Positions 1-12,075 of a DNA stretch of 48,020 bases are shown here, in pieces. Each line of letters opens with the position of its first letter. Within the stretch, counting starts at the first letter, position 1. The position numbers and the translations under genes were made by a program. The notes under the pieces were generated by a model that was given only the letters and a program-made list of their open reading frames with translations, was not told the origin of the DNA and did not search any database. This stretch comes from Zopfochytrium polystomum (Eukaryota > Chytridiomycota > Chytridiomycetes > Chytridiales > Chytridiaceae): NCBI GenBank assembly GCA_025765615.1, contig JAIVFJ010000399.1:1-48020 (forward strand), in the 5' to 3' direction.

Positions 1-905
1 CCTCAAGCCAGCAAAGTGATAAAGATATTGCTCTACCTCAAGGAGACGCGAAACAAGAAGCCAGTCGATATGAGGCCCATGCACTTCTTCTGCCTCCTCT
101 GAAACCAATGAGTCTCAATCAGGAAAGAAGCAATAGATTGAGCGAAACCATCGACACCTTGTCACTCGGCAATAGTGATTCTGACTCCATTTTGCCTTCA
201 AGGGGTGGATCACTCTTGCGATCAAACTCAGCAGTTGATTCCACTGACGCACTGAAGGACATCTATTCCAGTGTGATTGCGTCTGTAGATATTGATTTAG
301 GCGACTGGACATCTCGAGCGACTTCAGTTCTGAATTTGCTCAAGAGTAAAATACGTGAATTAAATGGTAAGATACAGAAAGACAAAAACTAGCAAGAAGC
401 TGACGTAGTTACAACCAAGTTGCATTACTTGCTGCAACAAAGTTATCCTCTCATAAAATCTCGTTTCAAAAGTAAGTTTGTGTCTGCATGTGCTTTTGTC
501 TAATGAGATTTATCCAGCTTCAGTGTTGGTGATCTTGCGCTATTTCTGCCAACGCGGAACCCCAAGGCTTGGGCAGCTTTCAATGTGAACTCACCTCATC
601 ACTTCCTATCCCTTGGCTCAGGACAACGTCTCTTCGCCACACAAATGAAGAATCGGGACTGGATCCTTGGAGTTATCACTTCCATTGAAACACGCCGTGC
701 TGGTTTTTCCACCCTGGATGATGTGCCAAAAGGAGGGAGCAGCAGCGAAACATCTGGTGTGGGTACCCAGCAACCCAACGATGGTGTTGATGACAGCAGC
801 AACCCACCACGAGACTTGAACCCCTATGGACTTGCTGTTGGGACGAAGTTTTACTGGTGTGATGCTGTGCAGTGGGTTGCTCCACTTTCAACCAGCGGTA
901 AATGA
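1..905 (+). CDS. ATG11: ATG11/FIP200-family autophagy scaffold, C-terminal exons (5' partial)
   Basis: The reading frame is open from the left edge, so the gene starts outside the window. The last exon (518-905) reads into FSVGDLALFLPTRN, then AWAAFNVNSPHHFLSLG, the hallmark start of the Atg11/FIP200 C-terminal 'claw' domain. It continues with a W-x-LG core (NRDWILGVITSIE), an acidic/Ser linker, and a closing strand GTKFYWCDAVQW resembling FIP200. An exon at 409-471 joins in frame across a 46-nt intron (472-517) to give KISFQNFSVGDL. The upstream exon (about 3-366) ends at a good GGTAAGA donor but is one base out of phase with the 409 acceptor, so that junction or a base is wrong. The family organises the Atg1/ULK complex and recruits selective autophagy receptors through the claw. 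The upstream exon is low-complexity Ser/Asp and matches no domain. Confidence 0.82.
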
Positions 906-2159
906 TTAAAACAGAAGAAAGTGACTTGTGTTCTGGCCTCTTCCCAACAAGGGAAAAAAAAAGGAAGTAAGAAAGAAAGAAGAAAACCTCTTGATGTTAC
1001 ACCTTCCCTTTTAGGAGATTCTTCCTGCACCGTGCAATCAGTTTCTTCGTTGTTGGAGGCAGAGTCAGGGGAGTGGCGATGAGAGCAGTCAACAGATTTG
1101 GATTGTTATCCAGTGATGATTCAAATCATAGTGGTTATGAAAGGTCTGTGTCATTGTGGGTCAAAAGGCTATCCCCAAAAACGTTTGCCAATTTTAATTA
1201 TGTCAAAACATCAGCCATCCTTTCTTATTGAGATTTTCGAAGACGATGCAAGAGAATCGGACAAAAAAACGAAAAGGCCTTTCATTGTTTGTTAATGGTT
1301 CAATCCTCCTTCTTTTTCCATTTCTTTCTCGTTTCGCATCGACCCTCACTATAAAATGATAAAAGCAGGAGCCACTGCAACGGTTCATCAACGGTTGTTA
1401 TTTCATCACGAAGTTTGCCAGTTTGAACGGAAACAGCAATGTCGATATCATTATCTGTTTTCAGGTGATGCAGCCCCAGTGAACACAGCGTAGATGGAGC
1501 AGAAGGAGATTTGTTTATGCTTTTCTCGTCTCATTTGAATCAGAGCTTGTCATCCAATTCTGTTCAGGGGGGGAGAGTGAAAAAACAGTTCAGCAGGGCC
1601 AAACAAAAGTTTTGAATTGAGAGATGGCCGGCCTCATTGCGGGGTGGTCCCTCTCCTGCAGAATGCACACTTCCAGTAATTTTCTTTTCTTTTGTTTTTG
1701 GCCACAAACTCTCACGGGATATGGATGTGTCTAAAAAAAGTGGATCATGACTCGTTCTGATTGCCCACTCTGAGTCTCTGACACAAGGGTATATGAAATC
1801 TCATGTATACAATGGTCAGCCTTTGCATATAGAAAGGAAGGTTTAGGGAGGCTACGCAAAAGTCTTTGCAGCAGGATACAGAAATTTTTTACGTCACCAC
1901 TGCAAACTCACTTCGTTCCTTAACAAATGAAGAAAACAAAGAAAACCTCATAAAAATTTTTTTTTCTTCATTGCTTTTGAATTGTTGAACTGCAAAATCA
2001 TGCTACTGTAAAATAGGTAGCAAAACTAGTGAGAAAAAAGGTATTCCCTTTCCTGCTGTAATTGAGAGGCCGAACGAGACGTGGGCGTTTTGTTGTGTGG
2101 TTGGCCTTTAACAGTCAAAGGGATTTTTTTTCCATCATCCTTTTTTTTCTTTTCTTTTT
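906..2159. other. Intergenic region, no gene seen
   Basis: Low-complexity, AT-rich spacer between the ATG11 stop codon and the solo LTR. It has short A/G and T runs, for example an A-rich run near 954-975 and T-rich tracts near 1956-1970 and 2127-2160. Short ORFs occur on both strands but have no recognisable domain, no splice partners and no codon bias. The T-rich tract ending at 2159 is where the solo LTR inserted. Confidence 0.6.
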
Positions 2160-2512
2160 TGTTATGAATCACTCTCTGGAAACCTCTGGAACCTTCAAGA
2201 ACATTCCTTCATGGAACCTTCTGGAACCTTCTGGAACCTTCTAGAACATTCCTTCATGGAACCTTGTGGAACCTTCTGGAACCTTCTTTGCTTTCCCGAC
2301 TTGTCTTGTTGTCATTGGTATCATTGGTATCATTGTATTACTAATTGCTCTTTCTGGAACTTTCTTTGAGTCTTGACAAGGAAGACTCTCAAAAGGTATA
2401 AAAGGGTGATGGGGGACCTGTCCCATCCCTCAAGTGAATTATTGTTTCCAATACAATCATCACTCCTCTCAGTTCCTTGTCTGCCTTGCCCTGTCCTGCC
2501 ATGTTCCTGACA
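2160..2512 (+). mobile_element. Solo LTR of the chromodomain retrotransposon family
   Basis: Starts TGTTATGAATCAC and ends CCTGACA, matching the ends of the two LTRs at 21485-21781 and 24197-24493 when those are read on the minus strand. This copy therefore lies in the plus orientation. It is 353 bp against 297 bp; the extra length is mostly additional GGAACCTTCT repeats. Inside, in order, are the heat-shock-element arrays, a TATAAAA box at 2397-2403, and the AAGTGAATTAT self-primer about 34 bp downstream, then the U5 end. No gag or pol remains on either side, so this is a recombination-derived solo LTR. Flanks TTTTT and TTTTC are a near-match for a 5-bp target duplication, but in a T-rich tract this is weak support. 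Confidence 0.88.
2189..2286 (+). promoter_or_regulatory. Tandem heat-shock-element array in the solo LTR
   Basis: Alternating GAA and TTC triplets, each separated by exactly two bases, match the HSF1 binding consensus. There are four contiguous units at 2189-2206, eight contiguous perfect units at 2214-2251, and four more at 2269-2286, with a degenerate unit before the last block. The array lies 110-210 bp upstream of the LTR TATA box, the expected place for a U3 enhancer. Binding and heat induction are inferred from the motif. Confidence 0.8.
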
Positions 2513-3971
2513 TTTTCACAAAACCACCAGGTACTGTTTGTGATATTTCCAAAAGCGAAAAATTGCAACTTACAACATCTGTGTGGACTTTCACCTTCAG
2601 CAAACCATACAGGATTGATAGGAACCAAATCCCACAAGAAAGGTCAGCAAACAGATTCAGCAGTTGCAGATGATGAAGTCAACACATTCTCCAGATTGGT
2701 GTCAGGCGGAACTGACTGGTTAGCAGCAAGAGGCACAAGACGGACATGAACCTATTGTGACTGTCAGTTATCATTCTCACGATGCCCATGGGAGAGCAAG
2801 CCACCGTCAATGCAGACCTGGGCACTGGCTTGCGCTGATGACAAATACTCTGAGTATTAAGTGGAACAGAAACCCAGTGTCAACAGTTTTCCTTCTCCTC
2901 TGCTCAAGCAGATAATATAGGAGGGGCTTTTACCCTGTGCCAGTCACGCTTGCCTAGCAACTATTACAGCATGTATATCATCATCATGTATCAATAATTC
3001 ATAACAGAGTTTTTCTCTTTCTCTCCAAGTTGGGGAGAAGGACCACCCACAAACACACATCTCCACTTCATTCACTCCTTCCACTCACTCACTCAGAGTA
3101 GACTGTTTACACATCAGTGTGCCAGCTATCTGGCTGCATCAACCACAGATTCTAGCTCCGAAAAACACTCTCTACCACCTCCAACAAACAGAATCAGCAT
3201 AGCTCAACTTTGGAAACCATTTCGTTTGGGAGGCCCAAAATTTTTGACGCCCTCTCCCGGCCGACCCCGTCATCCAATCCAAGCTTGCTATAATGCATTC
3301 AAAAGCCCTGAATCTCCTCTTTCCAACGAGCTGTCACAGAGCTCTCTACGTTGTCTCCACGTTGTCTCTACGGAATTTGATTGATTGCTGAAGTCAAAAA
3401 TGCTTCCTCAACTTTGAGTGACATTGTCGCAACGGGGAGAAGCAATCATAGGACGCCCTTGCATACCTGTACTTTCCTCCTTCTGCTCTTTCCATTGATA
3501 CCTTACGCGCCCTGCCACGATGCCCACAGCAGGAGCTACAAGAGATTTTGATAAGGGGGTCCAAAAAGTCGAACTACCACTATCTCCAACCACAATTTTG
3601 TCCTTTCTTGTATGACAAGTCACCCCTGCTGGACACCAAATTGCTCTTAGTTCTCTCTATTCCGTTCTCCAACACTCCCCAAGGGAAAACACCACCAAAA
3701 CGTCGATCCTCGCCCTGAAATTTGGCACACAGTTGCTATTCAACAGTGCCAACCTGCTATTCCGATTTCAAAATTTTCGGTCCATCGATCAGCTTTCAAC
3801 AAACATTGTGTGCAACACACATCTTCTATTCTGGACCATTTCTCCATCAAGTAGAGCATCAAACAACTCCTAGAGTCACTATTTGTCACTGCTGGACTGT
3901 TGAGCAACTCCTCCAAATTTTTCCAGCAACTGGTTTTCTCCTGCAACAGAATCATCACTACACGCAACGCA
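2513..3971. other. Spacer between solo LTR and copia remnant, no gene seen
   Basis: No ORF here has a recognisable domain or plausible exon structure. The right part probably includes the untranslated leader, and possibly a decayed 5' LTR, of the following Ty1/copia remnant. I could not find a matching 3' LTR, a convincing primer-binding site or a target-site duplication, so no boundary is asserted. Confidence 0.5.
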
Positions 3972-5926
3972 ATGTCATCCAACCTAAACTCGTTTGTTGG
4001 CATGTTCACTGGCAAGACGCTGACAGAATTCAATGACTTTATTAACAACCTTCAGATCAAGGTTATTGGTGAAAAGGGAATTCAGGACCTAACCCAGACG
4101 GACCTTTCCCTCTTGAGAGATCTTTCTGCAAACGAGGAGGCCTACTGTATGTACGTCACACACCTACCCAAGGATCAGTGGGACAGATGGCGTTTCTGGT
4201 TGCACTGTTGAAATGCTGGGCACAGCACACCAGAGCTGAAGGCTGGTGCAACACTCTCACCAAACTATCTCTATGTACCGACTGTCGCTGAGCAAGCTAA
4301 TGCTGGACCAGTTGTGGCTGTCGAAGCAACTGTCAAGTACTGGATTCATGACTTCATCAGAGTTCATGAATGCTGTGCTGACGATGCATGCCACCTTCAT
4401 CAAGGAGAACAAAACAGCTCGGTCAGCTTTGATGATCAGGCTTCCAGAGACCTCGCACTTGTTTGAACTCTGCCGCAACATTCACCTCTATCGAGACTGT
4501 GTGGCTGCCATTCGCTGAACATTCAACAATGCCCGCCCATCCAGCTCAATTGATGACTTTGAAAACGGATGGTCAGCGCTGCAGCTACGCACAGACACTC
4601 AAAGCCCCTTGCGTTACCAAGATCTGAATTCTTATGTGCGCGAGATTGAGTGACTTCAGTGACTATTCATCCAAGGTCATGGCCAGAACAGACTTGATGA
4701 GTTTGTACGCAAACTACAGTGCAAACTGGACACAGACCTTGCGCGCAGCTCAGCTCATAGTCGTTTTGGACCATTTGTGGCAGCACTTCGAAACAATGAT
4801 GCCCGCTTCAACGATCTACAGAATGTCATGGATGAGCTTACTGCTGTCTTGAATGCCCTTGAGGCGGATGAAGAGGAAGACTGCAGGAACTGCTGCAACA
4901 AACGCATCTGGCGTCAAGTGGGCAACAACCACCGTGACAACCATGACAATCGCAAGGATAGACGCCACTGAAGTGACCACATCCAAGGAGGCCACAATGA
5001 CCTTGAGCGAGCAGAATGAAACTATCGCCAAGGAAGCAACTACAGTAACAATGACAACAGGAGTCACAACATCCATGACAACCACAACCACTCTCGCTCC
5101 CGTCGTCGTGGGGATAGGCCACGCTACTGGTGTGGTTACCACAAGGCATATGTTCACCACATGGAAAGGGACTGTCGTGACTGCCGCAAGCCAGGAGTCA
5201 CTAATAGGCTGGAGCCAAAGGCTACCTCAATCCATCGACGTCTTGGAAGAATTGAACGCACAAGTCTGAGCACTGCCTGCACATGCGCCGAGCCAATGCC
5301 ATCTCAGCCAGGCTCCAAACGCAGACATCAGCTCAACCAAACCATGCTTCAGCCTCAGCAACTGTGGCTGTACCACAAGCAACTCTTGTTCCTTTCTCTG
5401 GATTTCACCCTCAACCTGCTGCAGGAGGGCCCTTTGTTTCTTCTTCTTCTCAAATAAACGGTCCCTCTTGCTTCTACTTCTTTGTGAACACTGCAACAGT
5501 GAGAGCGTCACACACAGGCATAGCCTCTCTTCCATACATGATCGATTCTGGAGCTGTACCCACAATGATCCCACAACAGGAGCAATTCACTGAGTACCAA
5601 CGATTTGAAACCGAACACCATGCCCACCTAGCAGATGACCATGAATGCTGCATCGAAGGAATTGGATCTGTCACTCTCACTTTTCCTGGTTTTGATGTGG
5701 TGCTCTGCAATGTGCTTCATGTCCCATCACTCAAGGAATCGCCCCTCTCTGTGTCGCATGTCCTCCAAGAACCAACTGCTGGGATGCTATTCACTCAAGA
5801 TTCCGTCTTTCTTCTTGATCTTGCCACACTCGCATCACAACACGGCATCATTGGCGAACGACGTGACGGCCTTTACTACCTCATCCCAGTCCAGCACCCA
5901 GCTGTGCAGAGGAAAATTTTCAGTTG
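3972..5926 (+). mobile_element. Degenerate, truncated Ty1/copia retrotransposon (gag to pre-integrase)
   Basis: Broken frames on the plus strand follow copia order. A gag-like start at 3972 (MSSNLNSFVGMFTGKTL) is followed by gag fragments with stops and frameshifts. A His/Asn/Arg-rich linker leads to a CCHC-like knuckle near 5129-5190 (WCGYHKAYVHHMERDC). A retropepsin-like segment near 5535 (MIDSGAVPTMIPQQ, active-site DSG) continues into the copia hallmarks GIGSVTLTF, LCNVLHVPSLKESPLSVSHVL and RRDGLYYLIPV (GAG_pre-integrase region). No integrase core, reverse transcriptase or RNase H follows, and no LTR pair was found. It is a dead 5' fragment. A DSG protease in front of the LHVPSLK-type segment separates it from Ty3/gypsy. 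Confidence 0.75.
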
Positions 5927-7355
5927 AGCCCATTGCCTATGCATCACCAGCAACTGCACATGCGGTGACCCTCCCAGCCACCATGATGTATTTGCCGGAA
6001 AACTCGTCGCGAATGTTCAAGTTCTTCAGGCCCCTGCTTTGCAGCGTCGTATGCGAATGGAGATACGTAAGGGAGGAAACCAAGCATTCCTTTACGGCCC
6101 TATATTGCCTCGTTATTTGTACTCTGCCTCACTCAGCGACTTGACCCTCAACCGTCGCGGTTGCGTGGGTGGTCGCTGTGGTTGTGCCCCTTGCACTTCT
6201 CTTTCGCAAAAGAGATGGCGACGCTGCCGTCTGCCTACCTCCTCACACAGCCTACCCACATTTCTTCCTCCATTTCGGTCCATCCTATGCACACATAATA
6301 GTTAGAAGGGACGTGTGGGCGATAGACCATTTTTTAAAAAACATCGCCTGCAGCGCCCGACTGCATGGCGGAAAGATCGGCGCGTGTGCAGCGGAGGCGG
6401 TCACTGCAGCGGCACCAGCGGCTGCCTCAACGATCGAAGGTGCGGCGGGTTTTTGCGGGGCAGTTCAGCTCACATGGCTTCCCGCTTGCGGATGCGGGAC
6501 TCAGCAGTGAGTGGTAGCTGCTTCGGTCGTGACTGACGATGCTGGAAGGGGATGGGTGGCATGGGCAGTGGGGCGCACGGCAAGTTGGGATTTATTGACT
6601 CGCGTCTGCGTCGTGGTCGGCACATCGCAGGTGAAGGGCACAGCGGTCGTGGCGGTTATGGCAGCTGCGAATGGTACTGCGACGCGATGATGACCATGTG
6701 GAGGGTGCTGCCGTGGGTGGGCCGCGTTCTGCTGAATTTGGTTCGATGGCCCGCAACATTGGGGAAAAAAAACTTATTAAAACGCCGCCGTCCGAACACT
6801 GCCCGCCGGCCCATTCCCTCCATTTCTCGACCTGCCGTCACTCGATCCATCCCACAGCCACCGCTGGCTGCGCTGCAGTTAACGCAACCGCCACCGTTCC
6901 ACCGATTACTGCTTGGGCGCGTCCTCTGTCGCTCGCTGTCAGTCCATCACGCGTTGCAGAAGTTGCGATCCCAGCTGTTGCGATCTTGACACCGCCGCCT
7001 TTCCTTGGGATTGCGTACGTGGTGCCGATCTCTCTTATCCATCCCGTTTTCTCAACCTCGCCACCTGGCGGCCCCCGTTTTCCCGAACCAAACAGGTCTT
7101 GTCTGTGAACGCCAACGATAGCGGCACGTGGTTCGGATTAAGTTCAGGTATCACAGTACCCGTTCCACAAGACAGTAAGTTAACGATAAACAATCACTTC
7201 AGATCAACGCTGGCACGCACGGCAGAGAGGGACGCAGAATTCATTCTTGGGGAAAGGCTGTGGTTGCGGTTCGTCAGCTTGTCCCACTCACAATCGTCCG
7301 ACAAGTGGCGTTCGAAAATTTTGGAGCAAAGTTCAATCTCCGCTTGCCAATCGCC
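5927..7355. other. Region upstream of kinesin-5, no firm gene
   Basis: Several ORFs of 100-175 codons overlap in different plus-strand frames, but none shows a domain and they look like GC-rich chance frames. One frame near 6148-6215 encodes a hydrophobic stretch (VAVAWVVAVVVPLALLFRK) that resembles a membrane segment but has no clear gene around it. The last few hundred bases are presumably the kinesin-5 promoter and 5' UTR. Confidence 0.4.
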
Positions 7356-10300
7356 ATGTCCTCTCGAGACAGCCTCGTTCGCCGCGAATCTTTCCACGAC
7401 GGACCTCCCGCACCACCCAAAGAGACTAATATCAATGTGATAGTCAGAGTGAGGTAAGCTGCATCATCTTGCTCTGTACGGTGCAGCATTTCGCAATGAC
7501 GTGACAAAAATCCAACATACAGGCCACGATCGTCGAAGGAGATTCGAGAAAATAGCCCAATCGTCGTAAATCCTGGCAGCAGCTTGAAGTCCCGTGAGCT
7601 CAGTGTCAGATGCTCGCCCTCAGACGCAACAGTCAAAACGTACCACTTCGACAAAGTATTTGGCCCGGATGCCTCGCAAGAGCTCGTATTTACCGAAGTT
7701 GTTGTGCCGCTTTTAGACGAGGTCCGTACTGATGCAGTGTATGATTACAACCTAAATCTCTGGCGTTTACTCCGTTTGCTAGGTCTTAATGGGATACAAC
7801 TGCACAATTTTCGCCTACGGTAAAGGAATTGCACAGTTGACCAGTTTCTAACGCAGTGTTCAGGACAGGTGATGATCAGACGAGTGAAACGTGAAAACAG
7901 CTTCTTTGACCTGCATTGAAAACAGACTGGGACAGGAAAAACTCACACCATGGAAGGTGACCTTGAAACATTTCGAGGCCGTGATGCGGGCATAATTCCC
8001 CGGACTCTGTACACCCTCTTTGACCATCTACAAAAGGAAGCCTCGGAATACTCAGTGCGGGTTTCGGTAGGAATCATCTTGTGGCCAACTCTTTGTAGTG
8101 ACATTGCCAAAGTTCATTGAAATCTATAATGAAGAGCTTCGAGATCTGCTCTCTGTTGACGATAGCTCTCAAAAGCTAAAAATCTTTGAAGACATCAACC
8201 GCAAAGGTTCCAATGATGTTCATGGAATGGAACGCGTCCTTGTTACTGAGGCTGCCGACGTCATTTCCATCCTGCAGAAGGGCTCTTTTAAACGCCAAAC
8301 GGCTGCCACAAAGATGAATGAGTCCTCGAGGTTAATATCGCATGACAGCAAACGAGCTCTGATTGATTACCAGCCGATCCCACTGCATTTTTACTATTAC
8401 TGTCCACATAAAGGAGACCACTGCAGATGGCGAAGATCTCCTTAAAGTTGGCAAGTTGAACCTCGTTGACCTTGCAGGATCCGAAAACATTGGCCGGTCC
8501 GGAGCTGAGAACAAGCGTGCAAAAGAAGCTGGATCAATAAATCAGGTAAATTTGCTGGGATTAGATAAATTAAAAAAATTTTTACTCAAATGATTGGCAG
8601 AGCCTCCTTGCCCTTGGACGCGTGATCAACGCACTAGTTGAGAAAGGACCGCATGTTCCATATCGGGAGAGCAAATTGACTCGGCTTTTGCAAGATTCAC
8701 TGGGTAAAGCCTAGTTGTTTGTTTTCAGATGGCCGAATCATCTGATGTTTTTTAGGTGGAAAAACGAAAACTTGTATCATAGCTGCAGGTGAGCAAAACT
8801 CACTCTCATCGTTTAGCTGATTCAATTACAGTATCACCCGCCAAGTCAAACATCGAAGAGACACTTTCAACCCTAGACTATGCCCACCGTGCAAAAAACA
8901 TCCGCAACAAGCCAGAAGTCAACCAAAAAATGACCAAAAAGGCTCTTATAAAAGAGTACGAGACGCAAATTGAAAGGCTCAAGTCGGACTTGCAGGTGAC
9001 GAGACTCATCTAGATTAACAAGCTTAAGTGGTTCTCCCAAGGCAACACGAGATAAAAATGGCGTGTACATGTCAAATGAGGTAACTTTGTTCGGAATGTT
9101 TCTCTCCTCGTAATTTAATTGTTTGCAGACTTATGCAAGCCTGATGGATGAGCGCCAGTCGCGAAAAGATCAGACTGATGAGATAATGCGCCAAATTTCC
9201 GCAAAAGAAGATTTGATTAAACGAGTGGAAGACGACTTCAAAGAAAACATGAAACTTCTGGAGGTAACTCGGCACGAGCTCGAAGGGAAGAAGGTAAAAC
9301 AAACCACGCAATGCCAAATCTTACATGTCCCAGGCGGAATTAGAATCACACAAGCAGCAGTTATCCAGCGCATTGGACTCCATAACTGACTTGTCGCAAA
9401 CACTGGATGAACAGAAACTTCTGACAGAGTAGGTGAAGGTTGAAGTAAGGAAGGCGGCCAGAAATACTCAACAACTCTTGCCTAGGGCTCATGCAACTGC
9501 CGAAGGCACCCTCAATAGCCTTGCTGCGGGTCTTGTTGTCAATCTACAATCGAGTGTTCGAGACTTGGATCGTCTGCACGAGAAAATAGGTTTTGAAATT
9601 AATGGATTGAGTCACAATGACTTACACTCGTGTTTCAGACAGAAAATCAGCCGTGGAATCAGCCAATCTGCAGATATTCCAACAGTTCCAGAATACGGTC
9701 TTAAATGAGGTTGGGCAGATTGAAGCCTCACTTTCGTACTACTCGAAGGCCTCTAGTAAATTCCTCGAAATAATGGTCTCCAGCATCGCAGAGTTCCAAG
9801 ATGCAGTTATAACAGTAAGCCATCTCACCAGCTTTCTTGTACTAAACCCTGAACAGACTGCAAGCGGTAGACAAGCTGCAATCAGAGCACACGTTGACAG
9901 CATCGACACCGAAAGGACTTGTGTGATACAAGAAGTTGAAAAAGCGCAGAATGACACTATTGAGGACATACGTGGTCTCGCGGAACTTGCTCGACGAACA
10001 AGCCGTTCCACCGCAGATTTGGTGAACGGGAACGATACAAAGGACAGGTCTCACTTCCTTCAACTTTCAACTGCTTTGAATGGTTTTGCCGACATGGTGA
10101 GATTTTCCCTCATTCTGAAGCACTTGGTCTTACCAGTCCTTAGACTTCGAAGTGGAGCCAAGAGCTGCGACAAAGGATTCAAAGTTCGGCTCAGATAATC
10201 GAGTCTAAATTTAAAGCGCACATTGAAAGTCAGCATCGGCTTCATGCATCTGTGGCACAGAAATACCTGGAACAGGTTCCAAATTTCCAAACAGTAATGG

Positions 10301-11632
10301 TCGGCAGTTTACTCAACTCTTCCAGATCTCAGCGCTGGATTCTCAAGTGCGGTTCCTTCAAACTTCGGAGTCTGCAAGTGCAATCCGATCAAAAGAAAAG
10401 GAACAAGAGCTGTTACAACAGATCTCCAGCCTCGTTTCATCGTTTGCCTCGAGCCAACGAAAAGAACTATCAGACACAGTTGCTGCGGCGACCACTCAAA
10501 TCACGAATGCGATTTTGGAACCCCTGAAGTATGGACCAATGATGTGGTTGGTAGCTGACATTTGTCAGATCCCACAGTTCTCAAGTTGCTGCAGACATTC
10601 AAGACTCGGTTGGCGCAATTCAGAGTTCTGCCGAATCTGTGAAAGATAACCTATTACATTTGCAAGACTGTGTTAACAAAGGCGACAAGGTTTGGTAAAC
10701 CTCCACACTCTTCCCCGTCCTGACTAGACCAAGGAGCTGCTGGACCACAGCGCTCATTCACTCTCATTGCTTGATGAGGCAAGAATTTCAAGTCAGACCC
10801 ACCGACAAGATCTACTGCAGGTTATCTATTCCGGTGATAAGCTGTTGGAAGAGGGAGAAAATACAGGTATGACTTGACCGTGGAGGTTCTCGTTTTCACA
10901 TGTAATTCAGTCGCAAGCCTTGTCGAAAAAAATGGAGAAACCCTCAAGGAGGGACTTGCAAGCTTCCTCAGTCACGAGCAAGCCCGGGTCGAACAGTGTA
11001 ACCGCAATATTGAGGAAGATTCGGTGGCATCACAGACAGCTTGCGAGGAATGGAAAATTAGCGTAAGCTTCTCCTGTGCTTGCAGCTTTGACAATGAACC
11101 AATTTGCGTGTTGCGTTCAGGCTCATACACAAAAATCGGAACTCATCGAGTTTACAAGCCGCCAGAGAGAAATGCTACGACAGACACTCAGTGTCGTTGA
11201 GTGCAATGCTCTTGCCGTGGATGCACCAACAGGCAAAACACCGCGGAAAAGAACTTTCATGTAAGGCGAAGTCTCCAACCGTTCGAGGCCTGATATAGTC
11301 TTTCCAGGATACCGACAGAGCTCGTTCGAACTCGCGACCACGCCGAAATTCTGCGGGAATTTCGAGAGGGTGGCCGGCCCCCATCGACTATTGTTCCTGT
11401 TCCAATTTCCCACATCTCATCATTGCCTTCATGGCTACGCTCTCCATCATCAAACTCACAAGGCTTGACGGATGAGTCTTCAGAAAATGACCCTCCACCG
11501 ACGGCCGATATAAATTCGCTACCGACAGGCCCCCGAAAAGGGAACGCAAGTGGTGGTCCAAACAGCAAGCTTCCGAGAACGCGGCAATTGGGAACAAGAT
11601 TTGCTGACAGTCCTTTAAAGGAATTGAGGTAG
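7356..11632 (+). CDS. Kinesin-5 (BimC/Eg5/Cut7) mitotic motor, many introns
   Basis: Bipolar plus-end motor that slides antiparallel spindle microtubules. The ATG at 7356 opens [13 protein letters not shown] and leads straight into [10 protein letters not shown]. Exon joins restore the motor domain: [34 protein letters not shown] (P-loop, split by a microexon), [15 protein letters not shown], switch I NESSSRSHCIF (split by the intron at 8331-8373), switch [10 protein letters not shown], and the neck [13 protein letters not shown] typical of kinesin-5. A long coiled-coil stalk follows ([16 protein letters not shown] and on). Near the C-terminus, 11229-11258 encodes the BimC box [10 protein letters not shown], the Cdk1 phosphosite that targets kinesin-5 to spindles, followed by [15 protein letters not shown]. 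Well-resolved introns are 43-61 nt. Stop TAG at 11630. Joins in the stalk (9400-11100) are less certain. An upstream in-frame start is possible. Confidence 0.9.
7864..7868 (+). other. 5-nt microexon (GACAG) inside the kinesin-5 P-loop
   Basis: The preceding exon ends at 7819 with TTC GCC TAC G, and the next begins at 7926 with ACT GGG ACA GGA AAA. The invariant FAYGQTGTGKT needs exactly GA CAG between them. Those five bases lie at 7864-7868, preceded by a CAG acceptor (intron 7820-7863, 44 nt, with TTCTAAC near 7847) and followed by a GTGATG donor (intron 7869-7925, 57 nt, ending AACAG). Joining 7819 directly to 7926 breaks the frame and deletes the Gln. Confidence 0.8.
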
Positions 11633-12075
11633 TCGGTTGAGTCCTGATCATGTCGAGGTTGAAGAACGTAAAATAAAAGTGAAGATACTGTAAGTCATAA
11701 ATCCTCGTAAATAGTTCCATCTCAGCCGATGGTAGTCGGCCTGTCGCTTTCAGAGCTCAAATCTGTTGTCCCTCTGACATTAGTTCCCTTAATGAGGGGC
11801 GTGTAGTCAAGTGAATGCAATAGACAGCTGCCTCAATTAAGCTTGTTTTATCGTATCAAATGTTTTCCCTCACTCTGCTAGCGTGCCTCATGCTGTTCGC
11901 CATTTGTCTGTTCACCTCTCTTTTCTCATTTTTTCCTTTTGAGGCCTTGTCCAGTTTACGTGGTCTGCCCTCAGTCGATCCTGGCCTTCGACAACGTCGT
12001 CGCCAACCTCCCGACGCCCACGCAGCCCTGATTCGCTTCAAATCCGCATTGAAAACGGAAACTGCGTCGCGACCC
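11633..12075. other. Intergenic, convergent 3' ends
   Basis: Spacer between the kinesin-5 stop codon and the 3' end of the minus-strand gene at 12076. AATAAA-like sequence near 11670 (GTAAAATAAAAG) could serve kinesin polyadenylation. Short ORFs on both strands at 11856-12105 show no domain. Confidence 0.45.

Noticed and set aside
2758..3003. Possible copia 5' LTR ending TTCATAACA
   Set aside because: No second copy, no PBS after it and no target duplication; the shared 9-mer with the chromovirus-type LTR end is probably chance.
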